This document shows, piece by piece, positions 45,900 to 58,645 of a stretch of DNA of 64,000 nt. The translations under genes were made by a program, and so were the position numbers. Each line of letters begins with the position of its first letter. The stretch's first letter is position 1. The DNA comes from Trema orientale. Taxonomy: Eukaryota; Streptophyta; Magnoliopsida; Rosales; Cannabaceae. The stretch spans positions 143,341-207,340 of the forward strand of contig JXTC01000506.1 of assembly GCA_002914845.1 (NCBI GenBank). The letters run 5' to 3'. The notes below the pieces were generated by a model. It had not been told where the DNA came from. It was given only the letters and a program-made list of their open reading frames with translations, and searched no databases.

Positions 45900-48800
45900 T
45901 TAGTGGAAGAAGATTTATTTGATATATCTCTCTGGATAGTTGATTTAGGAGCTACTAATCATGTTTGTTCTTCTTTTCAGATGCTTAGTTCTTCAAGAGA
46001 ACTTGCCGACAGGAAATTCACGATTAGAGTAGGCAATGGAGCTAAAGTTTTAACAAAAGTAGTGGGAGTCGTCCGTTTTCATTTTAAGAATAAATTTTTT
46101 TTTTGAACAATATTTATTTTATTCCCAGTTTTCGTAGGAATTTAATTTCTATTTCAATACTATTTGAACAAATATTTGGTATTTCTTTTCTTAGTAATGA
46201 GATTATTAGTTTTAGAAATAGTTTAAATATTTGTTCTGCAAAAATGAAGGATGAACTTTACATGTTAAGACCGGATGAATAATCATTGCTTAGTATCGAA
46301 ATGTTTAAAGTAGAATATCTCAAATCTAAAAAGCAAAAAGTTTCTCGTAATGATATTACATATCTTTGGCACCTTAGGTTAGGGTATGTCAATCTAGATA
46401 GGATAAACAGACTTATAAAGGATAGTCCTTTAAGAGAGTTAAAAGTTGACACCCTACCGGTTTATGAATCTTGTCTAGAAGGGAAAATGACTAAGAGACT
46501 TTTCTCAGTAAAGGGCAAAAGAGCCAAAGAACTCCTTGAGCTTGTACGTAGCGATGTATATGGTCCATTAGATATATAAGCAAGAGGCGGTTACAAATAC
46601 TTTATCACATTTATTGATAATTATTCACGATATGGATACGTGTACCTAATGCAAAAAAAAAATCTGAAATCTTTGAAAAGTTCAAAGAATTCACAGCAGA
46701 AACTGAAAAGTAATTAGGTAAGTCAGTAAAAACTCTTCAATCAGATCGAGGAGGTAAATACCTTGAAAATAAATTCAAAGAACACTTGCTAGAGAATGGC
46801 AGCCTATCCCAACTCACAGTACCTAGAACACTACAATAGAATGGTCCTGCAGAAAGGAAAAACCGAACGTTGCTTGATATGGTTAGATCAGTGATGAGCT
46901 ACTCTTCTATACCACTCTCATTCTGGGGCTATGCACTACAAACTGCTATTTACATTTTGAATGTAGTACCTTCCAAGTCTATCCAAAAGACACATTTAGA
47001 GTTGTGGAATGAGTGCAAACCTAGTTTATATCATATCCGCATATGGGGGTGCCCATCACATGTACTGAAAGGAAATATTGGGAAGCTAGAACTATGCACA
47101 AAGGTTTATTTATTTGTAGATTATCTAAAAGGCATAAGAGGAGGTTTATTTTATAGTCCTTAAGAAAAAAAAAAATATTTGTATCGACAAATGCCACTTT
47201 TCTTGAAAATGACTATATGAAAAATTATACTAGAGGAATTACTTTTTGATGAGATTAGACCACAACCAATAAAAGTTATTGAACGACAAAATTATGAGAC
47301 TACTATTCTAGATCAGAATACCTTGGCAATTCGACGTAGTAGGAGGGTTGTTAGACTACTTGCTACAAGGAAGTTGGAGAAGCATATTTTGCTATTTTCG
47401 ATAGTAGTCAAGATGACCCATTGACATATAAGCATGTAATGGAAGATTCTGATAAAGAAAAATGGCAAGAGGCTATGAAACAAGAAATGAAATCTATGTA
47501 TTCAATTCTGTCTGGGAACATGTAGATCCACCTGAAGACGTCAGGCCTATTGGATGTAAATGGATCTATAAAAGAAAAAGAGGTACAGATAAAAAGTTGA
47601 AATATTCAAGGCTAGGTTAGTAGCAAAGGGTTATACCCAAAAAGAAGGAGTTAATTATGAAGAGACTTTCTTGCTAGTAGCCATGCTTAAATCCGTACAT
47701 ACCCTCTTATCCATTGCTGCATGTTTAGACTATGAAATATGGTAAATAGACGTCAAGACAACTTTTTTAAATAGCTATCTTGAAGAAAGCATCTATATAG
47801 TGCAACTAGAAAGTTTTGTAGCTAAGGGCCAAGAGCAAAAAGTCTGCAAGCTACTTAGGTCTATTTATGAACTTAAGCAAGCTTCAAGATCATGTAATCT
47901 AAGATTTGATGAGACGATCAAGTCTTATAATTTCGATCAAAATATTGATGAACCTTGTATATATAAGTATATCAAAGATAAGAAAGTAGTCTTCCTAGTT
48001 CTTTATGCAGATGATATTTTGCTCATTAGGAATGATGTGGAAACATTATCTAATGTAAAGAAGTGGCTAGCCAAGCAATTCCAAATGAAGATTTGGAAGA
48101 AACAAGTTATATGCTTGGGATCCAGATTATTCAAAATTACAAGAACAGACTCTATCTCAAGCATCTTATATTGATAAGGTGCTCATTTATTTTTCGATGC
48201 AAAACTCTAGAAAAGGACAAAAATCTTCTCAACATATAGTTATCCTTTTCAAAGAGCAATATCCTAAGACACTTCAAGAGGAAGAGGATATGAGATAAGT
48301 TCCTTATTCGTCTGTAGTTGGGAGCCTTATGTATGTCATGTTGTGTACTAGGCTTGACATATGCTATGCAATAGAGATAGTCAGTCGTTTTCAATCAAAT
48401 CCAAGATTAGATTATTAGGTTGCAGTAAAGCACATTCTAAAGTATTTTAGGAGAACGAGAAATTATATGCTAGTTTATTCAAGTCAGGACTTGATTCTTA
48501 CTAGTTATATTGATTCTGATTTTCAATCAGACAAAGATACTCGAAAGTCGACGTCTGGATCAGTGTTCACTCTTGGTAGTGGAGCTGTTGTCTGGAGAAG
48601 TGTTAAATAATCCAGCACTGCAGATTCTACTATAGAAGTAGAATACATAGCAGCTTGTGAAGTAGCTAAAGAAGTAATTTGGCTCAGAAAGTTCTTTACT
48701 GATTTGAAAGTTGTTCCAAATATAGATAAGTAATTGACTTTATACTGCCATAATAGTAGAGTGGTAGGGAATTCAAAAGAACCAAGAAGTCACGAGAGGG

Positions 48801-48975
48801 AAAGCATATAGAGAGGAAGTATCATCTGATTAGAGAGATTGTACATCGAGGAGAAGTGAGAGTTATGAAGATAGCATCTAAAAATAACATTGCTGATTCT
48901 TTTACAAAGTCGCTTCCAGTGAAGACTTTTGAGAGTCACTTGGAGGGTTTAGGATTGAGAAACACGTCTCACCTA
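45900..48975 (+). pseudogene. copia pol (protease-integrase-reverse transcriptase-RNase H), broken
   Basis: Protease near 45935 reads WIVDLGATNHVCSS, with the catalytic DSG changed to DLG. The integrase zinc finger near 46366 has HLRLGYVNLDR, then VYESC, where one of the two zinc cysteines is Tyr. An integrase core fragment follows (ELVRSDVYGPLD; GPAERKNRTLLDMVRS near 46845). Reverse transcriptase has RLVAKGYTQKEGVNY near 47615 and the catalytic LYADDILLI near 48001. RNase H has SDKDTRKSTSGSVF near 48530. At least a dozen stops or frameshifts separate these blocks, so the element depends on others or is dead. Confidence 0.9.
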
Positions 48976-48979
48976 CTTT

Positions 48980-48995
48980 AGGGCAAGTGGGAGAT
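48980..48995 (+). other. polypurine tract of the copia element
   Basis: GGGCAAGTGGGAGAT ends directly at the 3' LTR start (TGTTAGGG at 48996), as expected for plus-strand priming. Confidence 0.8.
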
Positions 48996-50809
48996 TGTTA
49001 GGGTATGTGCCTTAAAAGCATGTATATTTTGGATATTTACTGAAATAATAAAATGATATTTTTTTATTTGAACTTGTGCATAATTTGTATGTCTTTAAAT
49101 ATCAGAAAATCCCTAGTTTACGTGACTATAAATTTAGTATATAAGTGTTATATACATGAGGATTAAATTTATGGATAATAAACTAAACATAGTCTGTAAT
49201 AATTAATTAAAGTATGAGATCTTTAATTAAATATTATTAGTACGGTCTATTAACATTGAGAATGTAATAGTATTATTTGGACAATTGATGTATTGATATC
49301 ACAGTAGCGGTACTTTATATAATTCGATTATATAGGACTGGACCAGACATGATTTGAATCTCACATAAATTCGTTAATTGTTGAGAGTTCAAATGATGTC
49401 ACTAGGTGATCATATGTAAATCAATCTTAATCCTGAGTAGTTATAGACTCCTATTTATAATATTATATTCTTTAATATACTTGTTAAAGGTTTGTTTCCT
49501 AAACAAATCGAGGTACTTGTATCTTGGGAGCATAATGTGATGAGTAGCTGAAAATGTAGCTTATAGATATAGAATCCATTCCTTCCATTAGGAAGCTAGA
49601 AAGATGATTCCCTTGTGTATTGATTCAGGACTTGAATAGTTTGAGTACTCAATTTATAATAGATTTATAAATTAATTGTTCATTAGAGAATCAATGGTAT
49701 ACTTGGATAAAGATGTAATTGGAGAGGTAAATGGAACATGGCCTAACTCCAATTATGAATTATTTTTGGAGGATTGAACTACATGTAATGATTAAATCAA
49801 TGAACTGCTCGCTGTTTTCTGAGTAAATTAATTTTGTAACTTCAAGAGTGCAATACCAGATCTTTAGTGGAACAATATTGGAATTAATAAATTAGACAAA
49901 TTAATTAAAAAATTTAATTAATTATCATAATTTATTAGAGTTTGAGTTGTAAGTCCATAGGTCCCTAATTCGATCTCTTATAAATACTATACTGGACATT
50001 ATATTATTTCTGTTATTGCACATTTTGTCTATATAAATTGTTTGTCTACAATCATTAATAATTGTTATTAATTAATTAATTAATTAATTAATTAATTTTG
50101 AATTAATTAATTTAAATTTACCGAGGGATAAGTTTCCTAATTTATTTAAATTTTGAATTTAAAAAATATCTAATTATCAGATAATTAGATAAACATAAAT
50201 TGGGAAACTAACAAAAGTTTACTTATTTTGATATATATATATATTAATTAGATTAATTAAGTTAAATATATATAAACTTTACGTTTGAAAACTAAAAAAA
50301 AAAAACGTACGGTTTTTCAATTAAAAAAGGGTTTTCATATATATATATATATATTAATTTGATTAATATATTATTTATTAAATATTTTAATAAATATATA
50401 TATATAAGGTGAAACCCTAAGTGAAAACGACTACGCATTTATTTTTCTACAGAATCTATATAAACTAAAGAGAAGAAGAAGAAAGTCTTCCTATTCTCTG
50501 TATAACAAACTCTTGCAATCTCATGTGTTGAGAATATTGCATGTACCTAAAGTGTGAGTTTAAGAAATTATACACAACACCCATACGTTCATCCAGTTGT
50601 ACGTGAGGCTTGTATTAGAAGATCATAGTTTAGAAGACAGAAAAGCTAGGATCCACTGATAGGCTATAAGAGATATTAGATCTATTCTTTTTGTATATTT
50701 CTATTTGTTATGAATTAATACTATGCACTCATATAGTCAATTATTTTGAGAAAATTTTTCATTGTCCCTGGGCTAATCTTCCACTGCGAAAATAGTTTTA
50801 AAACTAACA
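48996..50809 (+). repeat. 3' LTR of the copia element
   Basis: Starts TGTTAGGGTATGTGCC and ends AAACTAACA, keeping the canonical TG...CA. It aligns with 41240-43053 over its whole length and is followed by the CGAAG target duplication. Confidence 0.93.
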
Positions 50810-50875
50810 CGAAGTGTTACTACAACCACTATTATTATTTTTTTCATAATATAAAACCAAAACTAGAAGTGTATT

Positions 50876-50928
50876 TGGGATAGATAGATGCATGTGGTAA
50901 GAATATACAGAAGCATCTATCTATCCCA
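50876..50928. other. perfect 16-bp inverted repeat (hairpin)
   Basis: TGGGATAGATAGATGC (50876-50891) and its exact complement GCATCTATCTATCCCA (50913-50928), with a 21-bp loop. It lies just outside the copia element. Function is unknown; the stem is too short for a typical plant microRNA precursor. Confidence 0.7.
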
Positions 50929-50984
50929 ATTAATTTGCCACCCAATTAAAATCACATCCTTTACGTACAATAAACTCTAAAGCT

Positions 50985-51239
50985 AGCAATTCATAATGAA
51001 AGAAAATACTACAAAAAATTCAGATTAAGTTGAAACAAATACAGTACTGCGAAGAAAATAACTCAGTAAAGATCAAAACAAATGCTTCAATCTCACATAA
51101 CACACATTTAAGAAATTAACATCAACAAAGCAATAAATTAAGACCCCAAACATTAACGTGGTTCAACCACAAAACGACCTATGTCCACTTGAGCATGCAA
51201 CAATCGTTTTATTTATCGACAATTATAATAGATCACATG
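50985..51239 (-). repeat. eroded copia-type LTR fragment
   Basis: The phrase ACGTGGTTCAACCACAAAACG, then CCTATGTCCACTTGAGC near 51150-51195, resembles the same block in the LTR at 1230-1704 (TGGTTCAACCACCAAGG, then CCTACATCCACTTGAGC). Ends are not resolved. The solo LTR at 51240-52276 interrupts it, and similar sequence may continue after 52281. Confidence 0.5.
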
Positions 51240-52276
51240 TGTCATGATTGAAAATCTAAAGTTGTAACTTTTAGAAATTTTAAGTGAAAATATAATTAAA
51301 TATTGAGTTTACAAAATTCAGGAGAAATTAAATAGGAAACTTTCATTTTAATCCTCAAAACCATATAAATTCTATAACCAAGAATCCTCTCATTAATTTT
51401 AATTACTCAAGAGTTCAAAAACGAATCCCGACCCTCCGAACGATCGCCAAACAACACCAAACGAGCTCTATAGCATCGTATTGTGGTCTAGACACTCATT
51501 TGAGGTAAGGATTAGATTAAATTCTAAAATTAGTTTAGTTATGACTTTTATATATTTTGAATAAATATAGAAATTTATGAACTATTCGGTGAAAATGTGA
51601 TTTATACTAGAATTTGACATTTTAATCCGACTACTAAATCGTCAAATACATTTTATATTTATGATGTACTCGTGAAAAAATAAAAAATGAGATATATATT
51701 AACTATGTTTGGTAATTGTCACAGATTACGAGATCCAACGGCACCAATTTTGCCTCGTATTACACTAGAAAGCTCGTGTCGAGACGAAATCTGGAAGCCC
51801 AGGATCACGGCTTGACGTCGCCAGAATCGAAATGAGAATACGTACCATTTTCCACAAAGTCATAAAACAGACCATGCACTGTTTTTAATCAACCAAGTTT
51901 AGTTCTCAAAACTAAATTTTCACTCAATTTGGATTTTATAAAAATTTCGACAGCATAATAGTCGTTTTTCATTGCGTTTTTCTGATGAAAGAGGTAGTCT
52001 GGCGGCTCGGGGGTAGCGGCAATGCAGTTCTTCCCTAAGGTCGGCGACCGTCGCAGCTGGTCGGAGCTGCTTCATCGACGTTGGATCTGAGGGACGTTGT
52101 TTGAACGTTATGTTTGTGTGTGTATATATATGTCTTTTTCTTTTTTTTTTTCCTGTCCGGCTGAAGAACATGAGAGAAAGAGAGGAGATGAGAGAGAGTG
52201 TGTGAGTTTTGATTAAAAAAATGTGGGTCTCACCACTTATTTTAATTAAAAATAATAAAAAATGTGGGGTTTTACA
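51240..52276. mobile_element. solo LTR (family U, copy 1, 1037 bp)
   Basis: Starts TGTCATGATTGAAAATC and ends GGGGTTTTACA, the same ends as the 2566-bp copy at 54292-56857. Flanks are ACATG and ACATA, a 5-bp duplication with one change. No internal retroelement genes are present. Relative to the larger copy, two internal blocks (about 51420-51610 and 51655-51765) are inverted, while 51849-51943 is in the same orientation. An open frame at 51920-52285 has no family resemblance. A Ty3/gypsy origin is likely but not shown. Confidence 0.72.
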
Positions 52277-53126
52277 ACATAGCAATTCCCTTAATTACAA
52301 CAATTTTCTCCCCAAAAAAAAAAAAAAATCTTGACAAGTCCAAGATTTTAACTCTCTGAGCCTTCCAACTCTCTATGTCTCCTCCTTCTTCTTTGTCTAT
52401 CCACCAAAGAAGAAGCTCATATACGAAGTTACTCGTTATTAAATGTTTCATCCTCCTTCTGTCTTGACAAAATCTGGCTCTTGAGAAATTTCTTAATCTT
52501 TCTTGATAGTTGTTTTATTTTCGCAAAATTGAATACTAAAGCTAAATTGTCTCAAATCGAAAATTTTTGTAATAATAAGACAAAACCCTAAACAAATTAA
52601 AGACCTTTTCCCCCAAAAACTACCTCATTATTAAAACTAGAAAAAATTCCAAGTGATAGTGGCGTTTTTAAAATGCTATACTAAGTCCTAATTAAGCTGG
52701 TGGTACCTAGAAATGCCACTAAATTAAAATGTTAATGACACGTAAATCTTGTTTTTTTTTAACTGCAAAAATATTTTAAAATCTAAATTTTAAAAGATGT
52801 ATATAAAATGATTTCAAAAATAAAAGGATGTATTTAAAATATCATAATATCCATATAAATCAATAATATTTTTTCAGCAAATGTGAATGAAATGTCACTA
52901 ATTAATTCATATTTTTATTGTCCTGACATGATTTTAAAATATTACTTGAGACGCTAATATGGCGACAAGACCATATCTCATTCATCCAAACTGGTATGAA
53001 AGACGGGGGAGTATGCCTAGCTAGTACAACCACTAATTTCCGTCTGTCCTACTAGGGACATTTATTTAGATGTACTGGGGAATACTTTTGTTATATTTGT
53101 TTATTGTTATCTAGTGAATTGGGGTA

Positions 53127-53169
<43 letters not shown>

Positions 53170-54291
53170 TTCGCTAAACAGGTATGTATTGGGTATGTAA
53201 TTCAAGGTAGTGGTAAATAAATTGCTAAAATTACATAGCTCAGTTGCAACAAATTTTCGTTCTTATATATCTTTTATTTGTGTAGTTTATGGTTTTTTTT
53301 ATCCATGTAAAAAATATCTTGTTGAGAGAAAAATAAAAGAAAAGAAACTTACTTAATGATAATGAGAAAATTTCTAATGAATGTTTTAGAATTAAATGAA
53401 ATAATAAATATGAAATCAGCTCTAGTAGCTAGCTACGAAATTACATGACAAGGTATTGAAAAAAAAAAATGACAAGGTCATGGAACTTTCAAGCGGTAAT
53501 ATCTATCGTTGCTAATATTGATGTATTTAACTATCGATCACTTGTTTCGTATGAATCCAGGTTGAGTGTGTAGCTTTTGACTTTTTGTATATGTTAAAAA
53601 AGTTCGTATATTTAATCTCTACGCTCTAGTTATTACACTGCATAAAATCAATTTACATACGTTATTACTTATTTACATTTGAATTGAGAATTTTATAATG
53701 ATTTCACGAGAGTCAACGAAAATTCTAGACATGGACATATAAGAAGCTTGGTCTGGTCAATATAAACGAATACCGGTGTGTTGTATGTGGTCTCTCACTT
53801 TTTTAACATGGAACCAAATTAGGTTCGTATGTTAGAAAATTATAAAAGTCTGAACATTTACTTTTCAGACTTTCTTATGGCCATATACGTCCACGTACGT
53901 ACGTATGTTCGTACCTATGTTTCGTACCTCTCCAAGAATCTTCCTGGGACTCCCGAGTAGTAGATCGTCAAATTAGATGATGCCTAGGTCTGAACTCTGA
54001 ACACGCAATACGAAACTGCATGCATGGAAACTTCGAATGTTCAATCGAACGTACGTGCAATGCGAGAACTAATTAAGGTAATAATTAGAAGTCTGTGGAT
54101 GCGTATGTACCACAACTATAGTTGCATGTGCCAAGCAGTTATACGTCAGCAAAAGCACGTGTTTTTACAACGACTTTTGGTTTTGACTACCTATAACTTT
54201 GGACAGTCTCTGGAATCTTCCTCACCAAATTTTTTAGATCCAAAAACTATTATTCATCTATTTTTATTTTAACGGATTCACGAACTATATT
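52277..54291. other. gene-free stretch between two solo LTRs
   Basis: Contains an (ATT)n microsatellite at 53128-53169 and mixed AT-rich sequence with no recognisable gene. The frame at 54024-54272 lacks any domain. Confidence 0.5.
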
Positions 54292-54696
54292 TGTCATGAC
54301 TGGAAATCTTGGAACACTAAAAAAAAAGTAATTTTTCTAAAATTCCAGAAAATGAAATAAATTTTAATCCTCAAGAGTAAGTAAAATTTAAATTAAAGAA
54401 ATCCTTAGTTAGTATAGGTCTTTCAAGAAAATACTTCACTTAAAGATTAGAGGAATTTCAATTAATTTGTTTAGAAATATTTTGATAAATCATAAATTTC
54501 GATAAATAGATTTCAGTTTTAAATCTTGGGTCCAATGTCTAAATAATTTATATAAAATCATTAATGTTTCTAAGTATTCAATTTAATAGCAAAATTATCC
54601 TCATACATCCACTTAGTAAAGACACTACTATTGGCTAAATAAATTTGACATAGAAAGAAAAAGATGATATAGAATAGGAACCAACAAATGAAGAGG

Positions 54697-54820
54697 TAGG
54701 AAACATCATACATATGCCAAATAAATTTGTCAAGCCACCATGACAATTGCCCAAAAAATAGGAAACATCATACATATGCCAAATAAGCTTGTCAAGCCAC
54801 CATGACAATTGCCCAAAAAA
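54697..54820. repeat. two tandem 62-bp units in the solo LTR
   Basis: TAGGAAACATCATACATATG ... CAATTGCCCAAAAAA occurs twice head to tail, starting at 54697 and 54759, with two or three differences. Confidence 0.92.
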
Positions 54821-54964
54821 TAAATCAATACCTGAAAGTGGGAGGAAATAGGGGGTGAGCACGTGAATGCTTAGTAGAAATTCAATTACAAGTTTTTAAC
54901 CAATATGAATACTTACTTTCAAGGTCCTGCATGGTCAGTGAAATACTCAAATAGTTTTATTGAA

Positions 54965-55200
54965 GTCCAAATAAAAATTATTGTTCAAAGGTTTACATCT
55001 GCCAAAACCTAATAAAACACCATCTCAAAACAGAAATCATTTTCCAAAGGTTCAAATATTCTAAATCATTGTAAATCTTAGTCTCAAAATATATTCATTA
55101 TCCAAAGGTTCAAATATTCCAAATCATTATAAATCTTAGTCTCAAATCAAATTCATTGTTCAAAGGTTCAAACATTCTAAACCATTGTAAAATGTCACAT
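54965..55200. repeat. four tandem 58-bp units in the solo LTR
   Basis: The phrase CAAAGGTT(C/T)A recurs at about 54986, 55045, 55103 and 55161. In the last three units it is followed by AAATCATTGTAAATCTTAGT variants. Confidence 0.82.
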
Positions 55201-56862
55201 AAAAACTAGTACATATCAAGAATATAACACACAATACAATTAATAACAAGTCTGAGCTACCAAAAATTAGTGACCATAAGTATGCAATATAGTGTGAGTC
55301 ACCCAACTGGGTAACTGTACATGTGTACTATATTCGAATTACTATAATTGGCGACCGTGAGTGTGATATGTAGTCCGAGCAATCTAGATAAGACATCATA
55401 AGTCCAACCACCCTGAAGGGGTACCGTAAGTCCGAGCACCCTTAAGGGATACCGTAAGTCCATCAGCCGCATAGGTGCAATGAATGCATTCAGTGCTATA
55501 TGTATGACATAAATGAAAATAAATACTATTTTCCACAAAATCATAAAATAGACCATGTAATATTTTTAATCAACCAAGTTCAGTTCTCAAAACTAAATTC
55601 TCGTTATATTCGGATTTTATAAAATTAGCATAACAACTGTTTTCATCAAAACCAATAAAATTCAGTTCTTGCACAAAATAATTTCAAAACAAGATAATTT
55701 AGTAAGCCAATCAGTATGGCGTGCCTCCCAGACAGTTTAAATATCAAATTATGTCGAAATATGTATAAATCACATTTTAATCAATTATTTCACAAAATTT
55801 CATATTTATTAAAAATACGTGAAATCAAAATTAAACTAATTTAAAGATCAAGTAATTGAATCCTTACGTCAATCAAGTGACTAGATAGTGCCATAATATT
55901 ATCGAGAGCGTTTAATGTCATTTGAGTGTTATTCAGAGGGTCGGACGTCGTTTTCGAACCTTTGATCCCTTGGTTTGAAAATTCGATTTTCCAATGGGAC
56001 CTCAAATGGTGAAACGGATATCTCCAATGAATTCTTAGCATCCAAATTAGCTAAGTTAGATATATAACTTGACTAAATCGGGCTCGGGCCCACGACACGG
56101 AAAAACGAGACAAAATTGGTCCCGTTAGATCTCCTTTTTTTTGTACCGGTCACGAAATATAGTCAATATATATCTCAAAATTTATATTTTCACGAGTACA
56201 TCACAAATATGAAGTTTATTTGATGATCTAACAGTCCGATTGAGAATCAGTACACAAACTAAAATAACTTAAAACTGTCAAAAATTATGAAATTAAATTT
56301 GAGTTTAGATATATATACCATGTGTAAGATCGTGACGAGAGAAATTGAATGGGACTAGTTTTACGGCATGAGGTGGCTGGAGTTGACGATGGCAAATAAA
56401 AACACCCGCGGCCTCTTGCAGCTTTTTTCGGGGGTGGCTAGCTCCAACGGGGCTGGGATTGGTGGCGGAGCTTCGTCTGGCGACGGGCGTTCGACTCCGG
56501 CAGTTGGCGTTGCTCCAAGATCACCGAAGGAGGCTCATCGGTGAAGGGCTGATTTTCGGTGTTTTTGCCATTTTTTGTTAGAGAGAAATTGAGGGAGGAG
56601 AGAGGGTGAGCTGAGGGAAAGAGTGGAAGTGGCCACGTATCCGGTTTTAAATGGGCATTAACAATTTTTCTAAAATTTCATTTTTACCACAATATTTTTC
56701 AAAACTCTCAATTTAGTCCTTTAAAATTGCAAAACAGCCTAGAATTTCAATGTTTTATTTCACTTAAACCCATAATTTTATTTAATCATTTTAATTATTT
56801 TTAATTCTAAAAATGGAAAGGGACCAAAATGCCCTTCTAAAATTTCGGGATTTTACAATATT

Positions 56863-58200
56863 ATTCAGTCAAAATGCTATCCAGTGTCTAACATAGATTA
56901 TTATTTATAAATTGTGCTGATTAAGGCAATACTACGTACTACTCAAAGTTTGTAGCGTGATACTATCTAGAAGCTTAAAATCATTAGTGTTTTTTATTTT
57001 ATTTTATTTTTTTAAAGAATATACATACGTATATTATTAAAAAGTCACTTGTGTTACGTAGGAACTAAATATTATATATACGCATATTTTTTTTAATCCT
57101 AATTTCTTTTTTTTTTAAAAAGAATAATACGTCATGCATATGATCATAAACAGATTGACCATCGCGTACGGACAAAGGTTCCGAACCGAAACTATCTATA
57201 TACCGCCGGGGTCATGCAGACATTGTGTATATATACAATATATATGGTAGAGTGCTACAAAAGTCAAGAAGTAATAAATGCTCTATATGGAATTACTTAA
57301 TCTTGATGTACTCTAGAATGTACACATTCAAAGATGATCCAGCAGATTAATTCTCGGTATATTAATTTCATTGACAAAAGATAATAAACTCAATCAAAGA
57401 TATCTACACGTATGCATGTTTTCCATGAAAGTTAATCCAATCCATGTCCTGCGTGGTAGTTTTGTTTGGTACAAGGGACTAGGCTTGAGATTATTTATCT
57501 TAGACAGATGATATTTGATGTCAACCTAGAATTACGATAAATCATATATAATCCTAAAATAGTTCTATATGAATGAGATAATTAATCTCATTCAAAAGCG
57601 TGAGAATATTACTAATTAGAAACTCAATACTAATGGGCCTATATTTATTTCCAAATTCAAAATTAGTTGGTCCAATATTAATAGTACTTTTTACCTTTTT
57701 TAAGATTTTAATAATTTAAAATAAATATGTAACATATTTAATGAAAGTGCGTCCTGCATTATAATAATCATAATAGAATTAATACCACACCAAATATAGA
57801 ACAGTATATTAAGTTTATCCCAATCTAATTGGATATAATAATCTAATCTCACTCATGCATACCAAACCCGTGAAATAAAGTATCAACATATATACTAAGA
57901 ATCAAGCGAGTAATTAACAACATATATAACAATAGTCTTTTAGTTCTTATCACACTTAATTGGTATATATATTTTTAATTTAATTTGCATATTCTCCTTA
58001 ATATAACTTGCACGGAACTCACAATTGAGGAGTTAAAAATACATACATATAAATTACCACTGGGTTTTCACATTTTTGCTAAAAGATATATATAGATAAG
58101 GTTCATTTCACCTAATTTCTCCTAAATGAAGTTACTGTCCCTAATAATACTCTCAAGTAAAAAATTTGTGTTAGCCACATGGGTATGTCCCTCTCTATCT
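56863..58200. other. gene-free stretch upstream of the VQ gene
   Basis: No gene is seen. GTTTGGTACAAGGGACTAGG (about 57461) and, in complement near 57870, TTTGGTATGCATGAGTGAG could be eroded inverted ends of a DNA element of about 410 bp; support is weak. Confidence 0.4.
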
Positions 58201-58227
58201 CTACTCTTGAAGGGCCCTCCTTCCTGG

Positions 58228-58472
58228 CACGTGAAGCCAAAATGACTCGCCAATTCGTAGAATGCGTGCGATTTGACTTTGACTTCGGTCCTTCCAGACT
58301 GCTTAACATCTTCAACTTGGACAAATAACCCTTTCATCGATCGTTCATTTTTTCAACATTATTTATAAATATCTTAAACCCTACTTCCAACCCAAAAGAA
58401 ACTGTCCTTTCAGTAGTATACCCCACGTATCTCTAGATCCTCACCCCACCTTAATTTCCTCCATTTATAAAT
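58228..58472 (+). promoter_or_regulatory. promoter of the VQ-motif gene: G-box, twin W-boxes, TATA box
   Basis: A G-box CACGTG lies at 58228-58233, and two adjacent W-boxes TTGACT at about 58273-58284 (TTGACTTTGACTT). A TATA box (TATAAAT) is at 58466-58472, about 175 bp before the start codon. W-boxes bind WRKY factors, the known partners of VQ proteins, so feedback control is plausible but inferred. Confidence 0.65.
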
Positions 58473-58645
58473 GCAGAACCCCAGCTTCCGAAATCTCACA
58501 CTCACTTCTCAATCTCACATACATAAAAAAACTACATATTTCTTCGTATCAAAACCTAAAAGATACCAATTATCAAGACCCGTTATTTTCCTTTTTCCTT
58601 TTTTTTTCTTTTCCCAAAAGTTTATTATTTGGATATATAGCTGGA

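Larger units (their letters stand above)
41240..50809 (+). mobile_element. complete but inactivated Ty1/copia retrotransposon, 9570 bp
   Basis: The two LTRs are equally long (1814 bp) and flank a primer-binding site, gag, protease, integrase, reverse transcriptase and RNase H remnants and a polypurine tract, in Ty1/copia order. Perfect 5-bp target duplications CGAAG sit at 41235-41239 and 50810-50814. The long LTR, initiator-Met primer site and gag type resemble the TAR/Tork group, which is an inference. The reading frames hold many stops, and the LTRs differ visibly throughout, so the insertion is old. Confidence 0.93.
54292..56857. mobile_element. solo LTR (family U, copy 2, 2566 bp)
   Basis: Starts TGTCATGACTGGAAATCTTG and ends TTTCGGGATTTTACA, flanked by a perfect 5-bp duplication ATATT (54287-54291 and 56858-56862). 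No primer-binding site, gag or pol lies inside, so it is a solo LTR or a very short LTR-type element. It holds two tandem arrays (54697-54820 and 54965-55200) and CCGTAAGTCCGAGCACCC-type phrases near 55390-55460, seen in plant gypsy LTRs. A GC-richer part lies near 56380-56560. Confidence 0.78.

Noticed and set aside
51920..52285. 121-codon minus-strand frame
   Set aside because: Lies within a solo LTR and runs across its boundary; no family resemblance.
54292..56857. Complete retrotransposon rather than solo LTR
   Set aside because: No internal primer-binding site, gag, pol or polypurine tract was found between the TG and CA ends.
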